Source: Solirubrobacteraceae bacterium (GTDB lineage Bacteria > Actinomycetota > Thermoleophilia > Solirubrobacterales > Solirubrobacteraceae). From it: a stretch of 15,428 bases of DNA. Positions 1 through 6,282 of the stretch are shown here, piece by piece. Numbering within the stretch: the stretch's first letter is position 1; every line of letters begins with the position of its first letter. The DNA lies in NCBI GenBank assembly GCA_025928415.1, contig JAICJK010000014.1:1-15428 (forward strand). The letters are read 5' to 3'. Position numbers and translations under genes: made by a program. Under the pieces are notes generated by a model. That model had not been told where the DNA came from. It saw only the letters and a program-made list of their open reading frames with translations, and made no database searches.

Positions 1-1341
1 GAACGACGTCGTGCCGAAGCGGCGCATCGCAACGGCGTCGGCGAGGAACGCGAACCTGCTCCGGACCGCCCGTGCCGTGGCGAGTTGCCCCGCCAGCAGC
101 ACGGGCCGCAACCGGCGCTCGAGCAGCAGGACGCAGGGCCGCGATGGGCACGAGACCGGGCGCTTGGCGAGCCCCGCGGCCGCGGCGGTCGCGTCTCGCA
201 GCCGCTTGACCGTCCGGCCCAGCGGCGCGACGAACGCCCGCCCCCGGACCACGAGCGCCCGGCGCTCGGCCAGGATCGCGGCGATCGGCTTCGGCGGCCT
301 GGGCCGGCGGAGCTGGATGAAGTGGGGCGGCGTGCAGTTGAGCGCCCGGGTGTACTCCTCGATCGAGTGGATCCGGCGCGGGTTGGCGGCGAGGACGCCC
401 ACCATCTGCGCCAGGGAAAGCCTGCACGAGCTCTGCAGCTGCTTGAGCTGCGCCGCCACGTTGCGCTCGTTGAGCCCGGTGGCGGCGTCGGGGCAGGGCG
501 TCATCACCTCGCCCTCCCAGAACTCGGCCCACCCCTCGTTGAAGGCGAACCCGGAGTTCGTCGGATCGCACGACGTGGCGCTGTGATGGCGGAGGTACCA
601 GTAGTAGAGCGCGTCGCCCAGGAAGTGCGTGCGGCTCCCGTCGTACCGGTGTCGCACGACATGGGCGAACTCGTGCTTGGCCGTGGACACGGTGGCGGTG
701 CCGGTCGCGACGCCGACGGTGCTGTAGACGGCGTAGCCGGAAGGCCACCAGATGTCGTCGTAGAGGGTGAACGGCGTCCCCGCAGTGACGGCCCCGGCCT
801 CGGCCGTCGTGACGCCCTGCGGGGGAGCGCTGCCGACCTGCTCGCGGTACTCGCGGCCCGCGTCGGACAGCGCGTTCCAGAGCACGCACTGATAGCCGGA
901 GACGCCCTGGGTCCCGTAGTCGTGGAGCGGAACGTCGTTCTGGCTGCGCAGCGTGTCGGCGAACCAGTCCCACGGCCAGGGGAAGTCGTGGACGGCGGCG
1001 TCCTCGCCGACGAGCACGACCCGCAGGAACCAGTTCGACTCGTCGCCCGAGATGCGGAAGGCCCAGCCGCCGTCGCCGTTGGCCCGCGCGACGTTGCGCA
1101 GCCTGATGTTCGGCGGCAGCTTCGGGAGCCACCGCACGCGCTGCTCCCACAGCTCGACCCGCGCGCCGGCCAGCGGCCGCCCGTCGGCGTTGCACTTGAA
1201 GGCGCCGCGGTACTGCGTCGTCGCCCCGTGGGCGACGGGCGCGCCCGCCGGCGTCGCCGCGGCCGTTGCCGTGGCGACGACCACCGCGGCGGACAGCCAT
1301 GCGCGCATCCGACGGCGCATCGTCGTCCTGCCCACCCCCAT
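1..1341 (-). CDS. Putative secreted HExxH zinc metallopeptidase, C-terminus outside window
   Basis: The frame is open from 1341 to base 1 (447 codons, no stop), so the C-terminus lies beyond the left edge. Residues 8-40 form a signal peptide: an Arg-rich start, a hydrophobic Ala/Val stretch, then small residues. About residues 44-130 begin GAFKCNADGRPLAGARVELW, which resembles a transthyretin-like beta-sandwich domain. Residues 223-227 read HEFAH (HExxH zinc motif), and residues 268-274 read NEGWAEF, whose Glu269 would be the third ligand of a gluzincin-type site. Eight Cys in the visible part fit disulfides in an exported protein. The extracellular protease role is inferred; the substrate is unknown. 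The start at 1341 follows a TAGCCT box by 6 nt. The alternative ATG at 1320 has an AGGA 5 nt upstream and also keeps the signal peptide. No close named family was recognised. Confidence 0.78.
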   Translation of the reverse strand, partial: MGVGRTTMRRRMRAWLSAAVVVATATAAATPAGAPVAHGATTQYRGAFKCNADGRPLAGARVELWEQRVRWLPKLPPNIRLRNVARANGDGGWAFRISGDESNWFLRVVLVGEDAAVHDFPWPWDWFADTLRSQNDVPLHDYGTQGVSGYQCVLWNALSDAGREYREQVGSAPPQGVTTAEAGAVTAGTPFTLYDDIWWPSGYAVYSTVGVATGTATVSTAKHEFAHVVRHRYDGSRTHFLGDALYYWYLRHHSATSCDPTNSGFAFNEGWAEFWEGEVMTPCPDAATGLNERNVAAQLKQLQSSCRLSLAQMVGVLAANPRRIHSIEEYTRALNCTPPHFIQLRRPRPPKPIAAILAERRALVVRGRAFVAPLGRTVKRLRDATAAAAGLAKRPVSCPSRPCVLLLERRLRPVLLAGQLATARAVRSRFAFLADAVAMRRFGTTSF

Positions 1342-1347
1342 CGGCCG

Positions 1348-1353
1348 AGGCTA
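1348..1353 (-). promoter_or_regulatory. Possible -10 box of the metallopeptidase gene
   Basis: On the minus strand this reads TAGCCT, a TAnnnT hexamer 6 nt before the ATG at 1341. That spacing would place transcription start at or next to the ATG (leaderless). No convincing -35 was seen. Confidence 0.3.
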
Positions 1354-1387
1354 CATCCGGCCGGCCGGCGGCCGGCGGGGAGGTTCG

Positions 1388-1404
1388 GCCCCCCTGGTGG
1401 GGGC
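1388..1404 (-). terminator. GC-rich hairpin after the arginase-family gene
   Basis: Two nt after the TAA stop of the minus-strand arginase gene, GCCCCC and GGGGGC form a perfect 6-bp stem around a 5-nt loop. There is no T-tract, as is common for hairpin terminators in high-GC actinobacteria. It separates the hydratase-arginase operon from the metallopeptidase gene. Confidence 0.5.
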
Positions 1405-1406
1405 GT

Positions 1407-2177
1407 TTACAGCAGCGGCGCGAGGACCTCCGCCAGCGCCTCGGCCTGGTCGGGGTGCGCGCTGGTGACCTCGGCGCCGACGACGTCGCACGCCCCGGCC
1501 ACCAGGTCGAGCAGCCGGTGGAGCTGGTCGAGCTGCAGGCCGCCGGGCGCCGGGAACGACGCGGGCAGGACGTCGGGGTCCAGGACGTCGAGGTCGAGAT
1601 GGATGAAGACGCGGCGCCCGTCGAGCAGGTCGGCCAGCGCGCCGGGCCGCTCGACCGTGCCGACCCCGTGCGTCTCCAGCAGCACGCGCTCCGGGCCCTC
1701 GAGGTCGCGCACGCCGAACATCACCACGCGCGCGGGGTCGAGCGTCGCGCCCTCGAAGCCCGTCTCCCAGATCCCGCACGCGCCCGCGAGGCACATGCCG
1801 CCGAGGAACTGCGACGACGTCGTCTCGGGCGTGAGGAAGTCGCCGTGCGCGTCGAGCCACAGCACCCACGCGTCGGGGTGGTGGCGGGCGACGACCGGCA
1901 GCGTGGTCACGCACACCGAGCAGCTCCCGGCGAGCAGGATCGGCACGCGGCCGGCCTCGAAGGCGTCGTCGAGCTGGCCGCCGGCCTCCAGCAGGCACCC
2001 GCGCGCGGAGCGCAGGTCCTCCGCCCACGCGGTGTGCCGCGGCTCGCCCACCGACCCGATCGCCCGCGCGCCCAGCCGCTCGCCGAGCGCCGCCGCGCCG
2101 GCCATCCCGTGCGCGTCGCGGTCGGAGGTCCGGCACAGCAGGGACACGAGCTGGCGCGTCCCGTCGGAGGGCGGCAC
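1407..2177 (-). CDS. Arginase/ureohydrolase-family protein with a Cys-substituted metal motif
   Basis: A 256-aa protein with the ureohydrolase core: WLDAHGD at 107-113 (Asp109, His111, Asp113) and HLDLDVLDPD at 193-202 (Asp195, Asp197), which normally hold the two Mn ions of arginase and agmatinase. The first metal motif, usually GGDHS, reads AGSCSV at 83-88, so the His ligand is Cys86. Length is a little below the usual ~300 residues. Substrate cannot be assigned: arginine, agmatine, guanidino-acids or formiminoglutamate are all possible. The GTG start at 2177 lies 2 nt past the hydratase stop, which suggests translational coupling. The frame stays open to 2321, but that extension overlaps the hydratase and has no family character. 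GTG 2138 would be a shorter choice. Confidence 0.8.
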   Translation of the reverse strand: MPPSDGTRQLVSLLCRTSDRDAHGMAGAAALGERLGARAIGSVGEPRHTAWAEDLRSARGCLLEAGGQLDDAFEAGRVPILLAGSCSVCVTTLPVVARHHPDAWVLWLDAHGDFLTPETTSSQFLGGMCLAGACGIWETGFEGATLDPARVVMFGVRDLEGPERVLLETHGVGTVERPGALADLLDGRRVFIHLDLDVLDPDVLPASFPAPGGLQLDQLHRLLDLVAGACDVVGAEVTSAHPDQAEALAEVLAPLL

Positions 2178-2179
2178 GC

Positions 2180-2962
2180 TCAGCGGCCGGTCCACACGGG
2201 CTCCCGCTTCTCGAAGAACGCGCGGACGCCCTCCTGGATGTCCTCGGTGGAGAACGCGATCGTGAGCTGGGCGCGCAGGAAGTCCCACGCGTCCTCGAGC
2301 GCCATGTCCTGCTGGCGCCACAGCGCGTCCTTGCCCAGGCGCATCATCACGGGCGACTTGGCCGCGAGGCGGCCGGCCCAGTCGGCCACCGCCGCATCGA
2401 GCCCGGCGCGGGGGACGACCCGGTTGACGAGGCCCAGGCGCTCGGCCTCGCGGGCGTCGACGCGCTCGCCGAGCAGCAGCAGCTCGCTCATCTTCTTGCG
2501 GCCGATGTTGCGGCCGATGAGCGCGAGGATCATGAACGGGAACAGGCCGACGTTGATCTCGGGCGTGCCGAACGTCGCCTCCTCGGCGGCGACCACGAGG
2601 TCGCAGGCCAGCGCGAGCCCGAGCGCGCCGGCCAGGCAGTGCCCGTTGACGGCGCAGACCGTCGGCTTGCCGAGCTCGCCGATCAGCGCGAAGAGCTCGG
2701 GGAAGCGGGCGGTGGCCAGGTGCTTGTGGACCAGCGGGACGTCGGCGGCGAACCCGCCGAGGTTGCCGCCCGCGCTGAACGTCGTGGCGTGCGTGCTGGC
2801 CAGGACGACGCAGCGCACGGCGCCGTCCGCGCGCGCCGCGGCGAACGCCGCGAGCAGGTCCCCCAGCAGCTCGTCGGAGAGCGCGTTGCGCGTGTCCGGC
2901 TGGTCGAGCGCGATCGTGGCGACGCCGTCCGCCCCGACGTCGTAGCGCACCGTGGCGTACAT
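2180..2962 (-). CDS. Enoyl-CoA hydratase/isomerase family protein (crotonase fold)
   Basis: A 260-aa crotonase-superfamily protein of normal length, acting on acyl-CoA thioesters in beta-oxidation or branched-chain/aromatic degradation. FSAGGNLGGF (62-71) is the first oxyanion-hole region and NGHCLAGALG (106-115) the second. Of the two catalytic Glu of classical hydratases, the one in FGTPEINVG (Glu135) is kept, while the other position is Gly115. It could therefore be an isomerase, a variant hydratase, or a LiuC-like enzyme, and the exact reaction is open. ATG 2962 is preferred because the family's N-terminal strand begins there and a TAGGGT box lies 7 nt upstream; the frame runs open to 3034. 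It is the first gene of the operon with the arginase-family gene and is divergent from the acyl-CoA dehydrogenase. Confidence 0.9.
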   Translation of the reverse strand: MYATVRYDVGADGVATIALDQPDTRNALSDELLGDLLAAFAAARADGAVRCVVLASTHATTFSAGGNLGGFAADVPLVHKHLATARFPELFALIGELGKPTVCAVNGHCLAGALGLALACDLVVAAEEATFGTPEINVGLFPFMILALIGRNIGRKKMSELLLLGERVDAREAERLGLVNRVVPRAGLDAAVADWAGRLAAKSPVMMRLGKDALWRQQDMALEDAWDFLRAQLTIAFSTEDIQEGVRAFFEKREPVWTGR

Positions 2963-2969
2963 CGCGCGG

Positions 2970-2975
2970 ACCCTA
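2970..2975 (-). promoter_or_regulatory. Possible -10 box of the hydratase-arginase operon
   Basis: TAGGGT on the minus strand ends 7 nt before ATG 2962, with no SD in between, consistent with a leaderless transcript. No clear -35 is visible at the usual spacing. Confidence 0.35.
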
Positions 2976-3012
2976 GCGAGGGAGGCCCGAAGGCCACGGC
3001 GCGGCTCCGCAG

Positions 3013-3042
3013 AGTGAGAAGTGGGCAGTGCCACTCTTCACT
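3013..3042. promoter_or_regulatory. 30-bp dyad, probable operator in the hydratase/dehydrogenase divergent region
   Basis: AGTGAGAAGTGG (3013-3024) and CCACTCTTCACT (3031-3042) are inverted repeats matching at 10 of 12 positions around a 6-bp centre. The right arm ends in the proposed -35 of the acyl-CoA dehydrogenase promoter, so a bound repressor would block it. The size and symmetry fit a TetR- or GntR-type fatty-acid regulator, none of which is encoded next to it. Confidence 0.55.
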
Positions 3043-3065
3043 TTCCCCCGGGCCGGCTGTACGGT
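3037..3065 (+). promoter_or_regulatory. Promoter of the first acyl-CoA dehydrogenase gene
   Basis: TTCACT (3037-3042) and TACGGT (3060-3065) are spaced by 17 bp. The -10 ends 6 nt before ATG 3072, so transcription would start at the ATG. No SD precedes this start, which supports a leaderless mRNA. Confidence 0.5.
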
Positions 3066-3071
3066 CGGCGC

Positions 3072-4259
3072 ATGTCCACCGCCGAGCCCGTCCTCAAGCC
3101 CGACTTCTCCGCCAGGCGCAAGCACTTCATCTTCACCGACGAGCACGAGCAGCTCCGCGAGTCGATCCGCGCGTTCGCGATCAAGGAGCTCGCCCCCCAC
3201 GCCGCCGAGTGGGAGAAGACGACCTTCCCCGACTCCGTGTTCCGCCGCATGGGCGAGCTCGGCTTCCTGGGCCTCGACAAGCCGGAGGAGTACGGCGGCG
3301 AGGGCGGCGACTACTACAGCTCGCTCGTGCTGGCCGAGGAGATCGTCAACGCGCAGTCCGGCGGGCTGGCGATGGGCCTCGCCGTCCACACCGACATGGC
3401 GATGCCGCCGATCCTCGCCTTCGGGACCGAGGAGCAGAAGCAGGAGTGGGTCGTCCCGGCGATCAAGGGCGAGAAGATCCTCTGCCTCGGCATCACCGAG
3501 CCCGACGCCGGCTCGGACGTGTCGGGCATCAAGACGCGGGCGGTCCGGGACGGCGGCGAGTACGTCATCAACGGCTCGAAGACCTACATCACCAACGGCC
3601 ACCGCGCCGACGTGATCGTGCTCGTCACCAAGACCGACCCCGACGCGGGCTACGACGGGTTCACGCTGTTCCTCGTGCCGATGGACGCCCCGGGCGTCGT
3701 CCGCGAGAAGCGCCTGGAGAAGCTCGGCATGCACGCCTCGGACACCGCGCTGCTGGCCTTCCAGGACGTGCGCGTGCCCGAGACCGCGGTCCTGGGCCAG
3801 GTCGGCAAGGGCTTCTACCACATCATGTGGGAGCTCCAGGGCGAGCGGCTGATCGGCGCGGCCGGCTGCGTCGCCGGCGCCCAGCGCTGCTTCGAGCAGA
3901 CGCTCAAGTACGCGCAGGAGCGCACGGCGTTCGGTCGCCAGATCGGCAAGTTCCAGGTGATCCGCCACAAGTTCGCCGAGATGGCGACGAAGATCGAGTC
4001 GGCGCGCCAGCTCACCTACACGACGGCATGGCGCTTCCAGAACGGCGAGTACCCCGTGCGCGAGATCTCGATGGCCAAGCTGCACGCCGCCCGGGTCGCC
4101 GTCGAGGTCGCCGACGAGTGCATCCAGATCCACGGCGGCGCCGGCTACATGGTCGAGTACGGCGTGGAGCGCGTCTGGCGCGACATGCGCCTGAACCGCA
4201 TCGGCGCGGGCACCGACGAGATCATGCTCGACGTGATCGGGCGCTCCTACGGGCTCTAG
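3072..4259 (+). CDS. Acyl-CoA dehydrogenase, long-chain (LCAD) type
   Basis: A 395-aa FAD flavoenzyme that would oxidise acyl-CoA to trans-2-enoyl-CoA and pass electrons to ETF. The three family domains are complete: N-terminal helices (about 20-135), the beta domain starting at TEPDAGSDV with NGSKTYITNG, and the C-terminal helices with QIHGGAGYM and RIGAGTDEIM. The MCAD-type catalytic Glu in the last loop is absent (GAGTDE). ELQGERL supplies Glu258, as in LCAD and isovaleryl-CoA dehydrogenase, and alignment from memory with mammalian LCAD is good along the C-terminal half. Long-chain specificity is inferred. ATG 3072 was chosen over the upstream extension from 3021, which covers promoter DNA. 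It is probably co-regulated with the divergent hydratase and is a paralogue of the gene at 4915. Confidence 0.93.
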   Translation: MSTAEPVLKPDFSARRKHFIFTDEHEQLRESIRAFAIKELAPHAAEWEKTTFPDSVFRRMGELGFLGLDKPEEYGGEGGDYYSSLVLAEEIVNAQSGGLAMGLAVHTDMAMPPILAFGTEEQKQEWVVPAIKGEKILCLGITEPDAGSDVSGIKTRAVRDGGEYVINGSKTYITNGHRADVIVLVTKTDPDAGYDGFTLFLVPMDAPGVVREKRLEKLGMHASDTALLAFQDVRVPETAVLGQVGKGFYHIMWELQGERLIGAAGCVAGAQRCFEQTLKYAQERTAFGRQIGKFQVIRHKFAEMATKIESARQLTYTTAWRFQNGEYPVREISMAKLHAARVAVEVADECIQIHGGAGYMVEYGVERVWRDMRLNRIGAGTDEIMLDVIGRSYGL

Positions 4260-4268
4260 GGACCCTAG
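4256..4268. other. Palindrome holding both convergent stop codons
   Basis: CTAGGGACCCTAG is a perfect 6-bp inverted repeat with one central base. It contains the TAG stop of the dehydrogenase (4257-4259) and, on the other strand, the TAG stop of the kinase-like gene (4265-4267). The loop is too tight for a normal terminator, so its role is uncertain. Confidence 0.4.
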
Positions 4269-4891
4269 GCGCCCCGGGCCGCGGCGGCGGTCGCGATGAG
4301 CTCGACGCACGTGGCGAGGTCGATGGCCGTCGAGTCGAGCACGAGGTGGTAGTGCGCGGGGTCGCGCGGGTCGGTGCGGTAGAAGTGGCGGACGTAGGCC
4401 TGCCGCGCGCCGTCGGTCTGCTCCATGTGGCGCTCGGCCGTCTCGCGGTCGACGTGCTCGAGGCGCATCGCCTGCTCCAGGCGCGCGTCGCGCGGGCCGT
4501 CGAGGCGGACGTGCAGGGCGCCTGGGTGGCCGGCGAGCACCACGGCGCCGCCGCGGCCGAGGATGATCGTGCGCCCGCCGGCGGCGTGCTCGTGGAGCAC
4601 CTGCTCGGTGGCGCGCCGGTAGGCGTCCTCGTCCGGGATGTCGCCCGTGCCCTCGCCCCCCGTCCAGCCGTACATCGAGCCGAGCGGCGCCAGCCGCAGC
4701 AGCAGCCGGTCCAGCGCCGTGCGCACGGACTCGTCGTGCTCGACGGCGTCGTGCAGCGGGACCGCCAGGCGCTCGGCGACCGCGGTCGGGATCGCCCGGT
4801 CGACGAAGGCCAGGTCCAGGCGCTCGGCCAGGGCGGGGCCGACCTGGCTGCCGCCCGACCCGTAGGACGCGGACAGGGTGATGACCGTCAT
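4265..4891 (-). CDS. Cytidylate kinase-like family protein
   Basis: A 208-aa P-loop-fold protein of the cytidylate-kinase-like family (PF13189 type). The N-terminus TVITLSASYGSGGSQVG (2-18) matches the family's modified P-loop, which has GSGG in place of a GKS/T motif. Then come FVDRAI (29-34), RTIILGRGGAVVL (107-119), which in NMP kinases is the strand and loop near the substrate, and an Arg-rich helical region about 126-170 like a LID. A nucleotide kinase role is plausible but unproven; these proteins often lack a known substrate. ATG 4891 is preferred because the family starts directly with this beta strand; ATG 4906 adds only five residues. It converges on the dehydrogenase with a 5-bp gap and diverges from the next one, the two ATGs only 23 bp apart. 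Confidence 0.85.
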   Translation of the reverse strand: MTVITLSASYGSGGSQVGPALAERLDLAFVDRAIPTAVAERLAVPLHDAVEHDESVRTALDRLLLRLAPLGSMYGWTGGEGTGDIPDEDAYRRATEQVLHEHAAGGRTIILGRGGAVVLAGHPGALHVRLDGPRDARLEQAMRLEHVDRETAERHMEQTDGARQAYVRHFYRTDPRDPAHYHLVLDSTAIDLATCVELIATAAAARGA

Positions 4892-4900
4892 GGTGCGCCG

Positions 4901-4906
4901 TAGCAT
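4901..4906 (+). promoter_or_regulatory. Possible -10 box of the second acyl-CoA dehydrogenase gene
   Basis: TAGCAT ends 8 nt before ATG 4915 with no SD between. The 23-bp gap to the divergent kinase start means the rest of the promoter lies inside the kinase gene's first codons. The -35 is weak. Confidence 0.35.
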
Positions 4907-4914
4907 CGCTCACC

Positions 4915-6087
4915 ATGCCCGCGCCCGTCGCCGACCCCGCCCCCCGCGCCCTCGAGCCGCCGTTCACGGCCGAGCACGAGGACCTGCGCGCGTCGATCCG
5001 GGGCTGGGTCGCCCGCGAGCTCGCGCCGCACGCCGCCGACTGGGAGCGCGCGCGCCACTTCCCCGACGCGGTCTTCCCCCGGCTCGCCGCGCAGGGGCTG
5101 CTCGGGCTGAAGTACCCGGCCGCGTACGGCGGTCAGGGCGGCGACGAGCTCCACGACGCGGTGCTCGTGCAGGAGCTCGCGCGCTGCGGCAGCGGCGGCC
5201 TGGCCGCGGGCATCGGCGCGCACATCTCGATCGCGACGCCCCCGATCTTCAAGTTCGGGACCGAGGACCAGAAGCAGCGCTACCTGGTGCCGGCGATCGC
5301 GGGGGAGAAGATCGCCGCGCTGGCGATCACCGAGCCGGACGCCGGCTCGGACGTCGCGTCGCTGCGCACGCGCGCCGAGCGCGTCGACGGCGGCTGGGTC
5401 GTCAACGGCTCGAAGATGTTCATCACCAACGGCGTGCGGGCGGACATCTACGTCACCGCGGTCAAGACCACGGCCCAGGGCGGCCACCACGGCATCAGCT
5501 TCCTGCTCGTCGACAAGCAGCCGGGGATGACCGCGACGCCGATCGAGAAGCTCGGCTGGCATGCCTCCGACACGGCGCTGATCGCCTTCGACGACGTCTG
5601 GGTGCCCGACGGCAACCTGCTCGGCCACGAGCACGAGGGCTTCGCGCTGATCATGGCCAACTTCCAGTGGGAGCGGCTCGTGATGGCGCTCGGCGCGGTG
5701 GCGGCGATGGAGGTCGCCTTCGAGCGGACGCTGGCCTTCACGCGCGAGCGCGTGGCCTTCGGCCGGCCGATCGCCCGCCACCAGGCCGTCCGCCACCGTC
5801 TGGCGGAGATCGCGACGACGCTCGAGCTCAACCGGGCGCTCACGCTCCACGCGCTGCGCGCGCACGTGGCGGGTGGCGACGCCGTGCGGGAGGTGACGAT
5901 GGCCAAGCTCTCCAGCCAGCGCGCGGCGTTCGACGTCGCCGACGCCTGCCTGCAGCTCCACGGCGGCGCGGGCTACATGGCCGAGCAGGGCATCGAGCGG
6001 ATGGCCCGCGACGCGCGGCTCGGCCCGATCGGCGGCGGGACCGACGAGATCATGAAGGAGATCCTGGGGCGCTCGCTGGGGTTGTAG
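4915..6087 (+). CDS. Acyl-CoA dehydrogenase, long-chain (LCAD) type, second paralogue
   Basis: A 390-aa paralogue of the dehydrogenase at 3072, with the same domain order and motifs: TEPDAGSDV, NGSKMFITNG, LQLHGGAGYM, and PIGGGTDEIMKEILGR at the end. That ending closely resembles LCAD. The catalytic base is predicted to be Glu253 in FQWERL, again the LCAD/isovaleryl-CoA position, since the MCAD Glu is missing. The N-terminus has a short Pro/Ala-rich lead of about 15 residues before the first helix. It probably covers a different chain length or branching from its neighbour, but specificity cannot be read from the sequence. Start ATG 4915 is the first ATG of the conserved frame and follows a TAGCAT box. 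The gene ends with TAG at 6085. Confidence 0.93.
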   Translation: MPAPVADPAPRALEPPFTAEHEDLRASIRGWVARELAPHAADWERARHFPDAVFPRLAAQGLLGLKYPAAYGGQGGDELHDAVLVQELARCGSGGLAAGIGAHISIATPPIFKFGTEDQKQRYLVPAIAGEKIAALAITEPDAGSDVASLRTRAERVDGGWVVNGSKMFITNGVRADIYVTAVKTTAQGGHHGISFLLVDKQPGMTATPIEKLGWHASDTALIAFDDVWVPDGNLLGHEHEGFALIMANFQWERLVMALGAVAAMEVAFERTLAFTRERVAFGRPIARHQAVRHRLAEIATTLELNRALTLHALRAHVAGGDAVREVTMAKLSSQRAAFDVADACLQLHGGAGYMAEQGIERMARDARLGPIGGGTDEIMKEILGRSLGL

Positions 6088-6282
6088 AACGGGCGCCGCG
6101 GCCGCCCCGGTGTCCTCCCGCGGACGGCGCGGCCCGCCGCCGGACGGCCCGCGGTGGCCGGCGGGGACGCCGGGTAGTCGCGGGGTTCGCGACCCTCCAC
6201 CGCCGATCTCCGACCCGTTCCGCGCCGCGCTGCGGCGGCGCCGAGCCGCCGCGCCGAGCTGACCGGCGGGCGCCGCGCGATC
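6088..6282 (+). other. 195-bp gap between dehydrogenase and MFS genes
   Basis: No gene was recognised here. A small GGGCG/CGCCC stem (6091-6107) right after the dehydrogenase stop may act as a weak terminator. The MFS frame is open back to a stop at 6175, so part of this gap may encode the MFS N-terminus if a non-standard start is used. Confidence 0.4.

Noticed and set aside
85..2265. 726-codon plus-strand open frame
   Set aside because: It is antisense to the metallopeptidase and arginase genes, which have real motifs. Its translation is Arg/Pro/Gly-rich, as expected from stop-poor GC-rich DNA.
2973..4967. 664-codon minus-strand open frame
   Set aside because: Antisense to the first dehydrogenase and out of frame with the kinase-like gene; low complexity.
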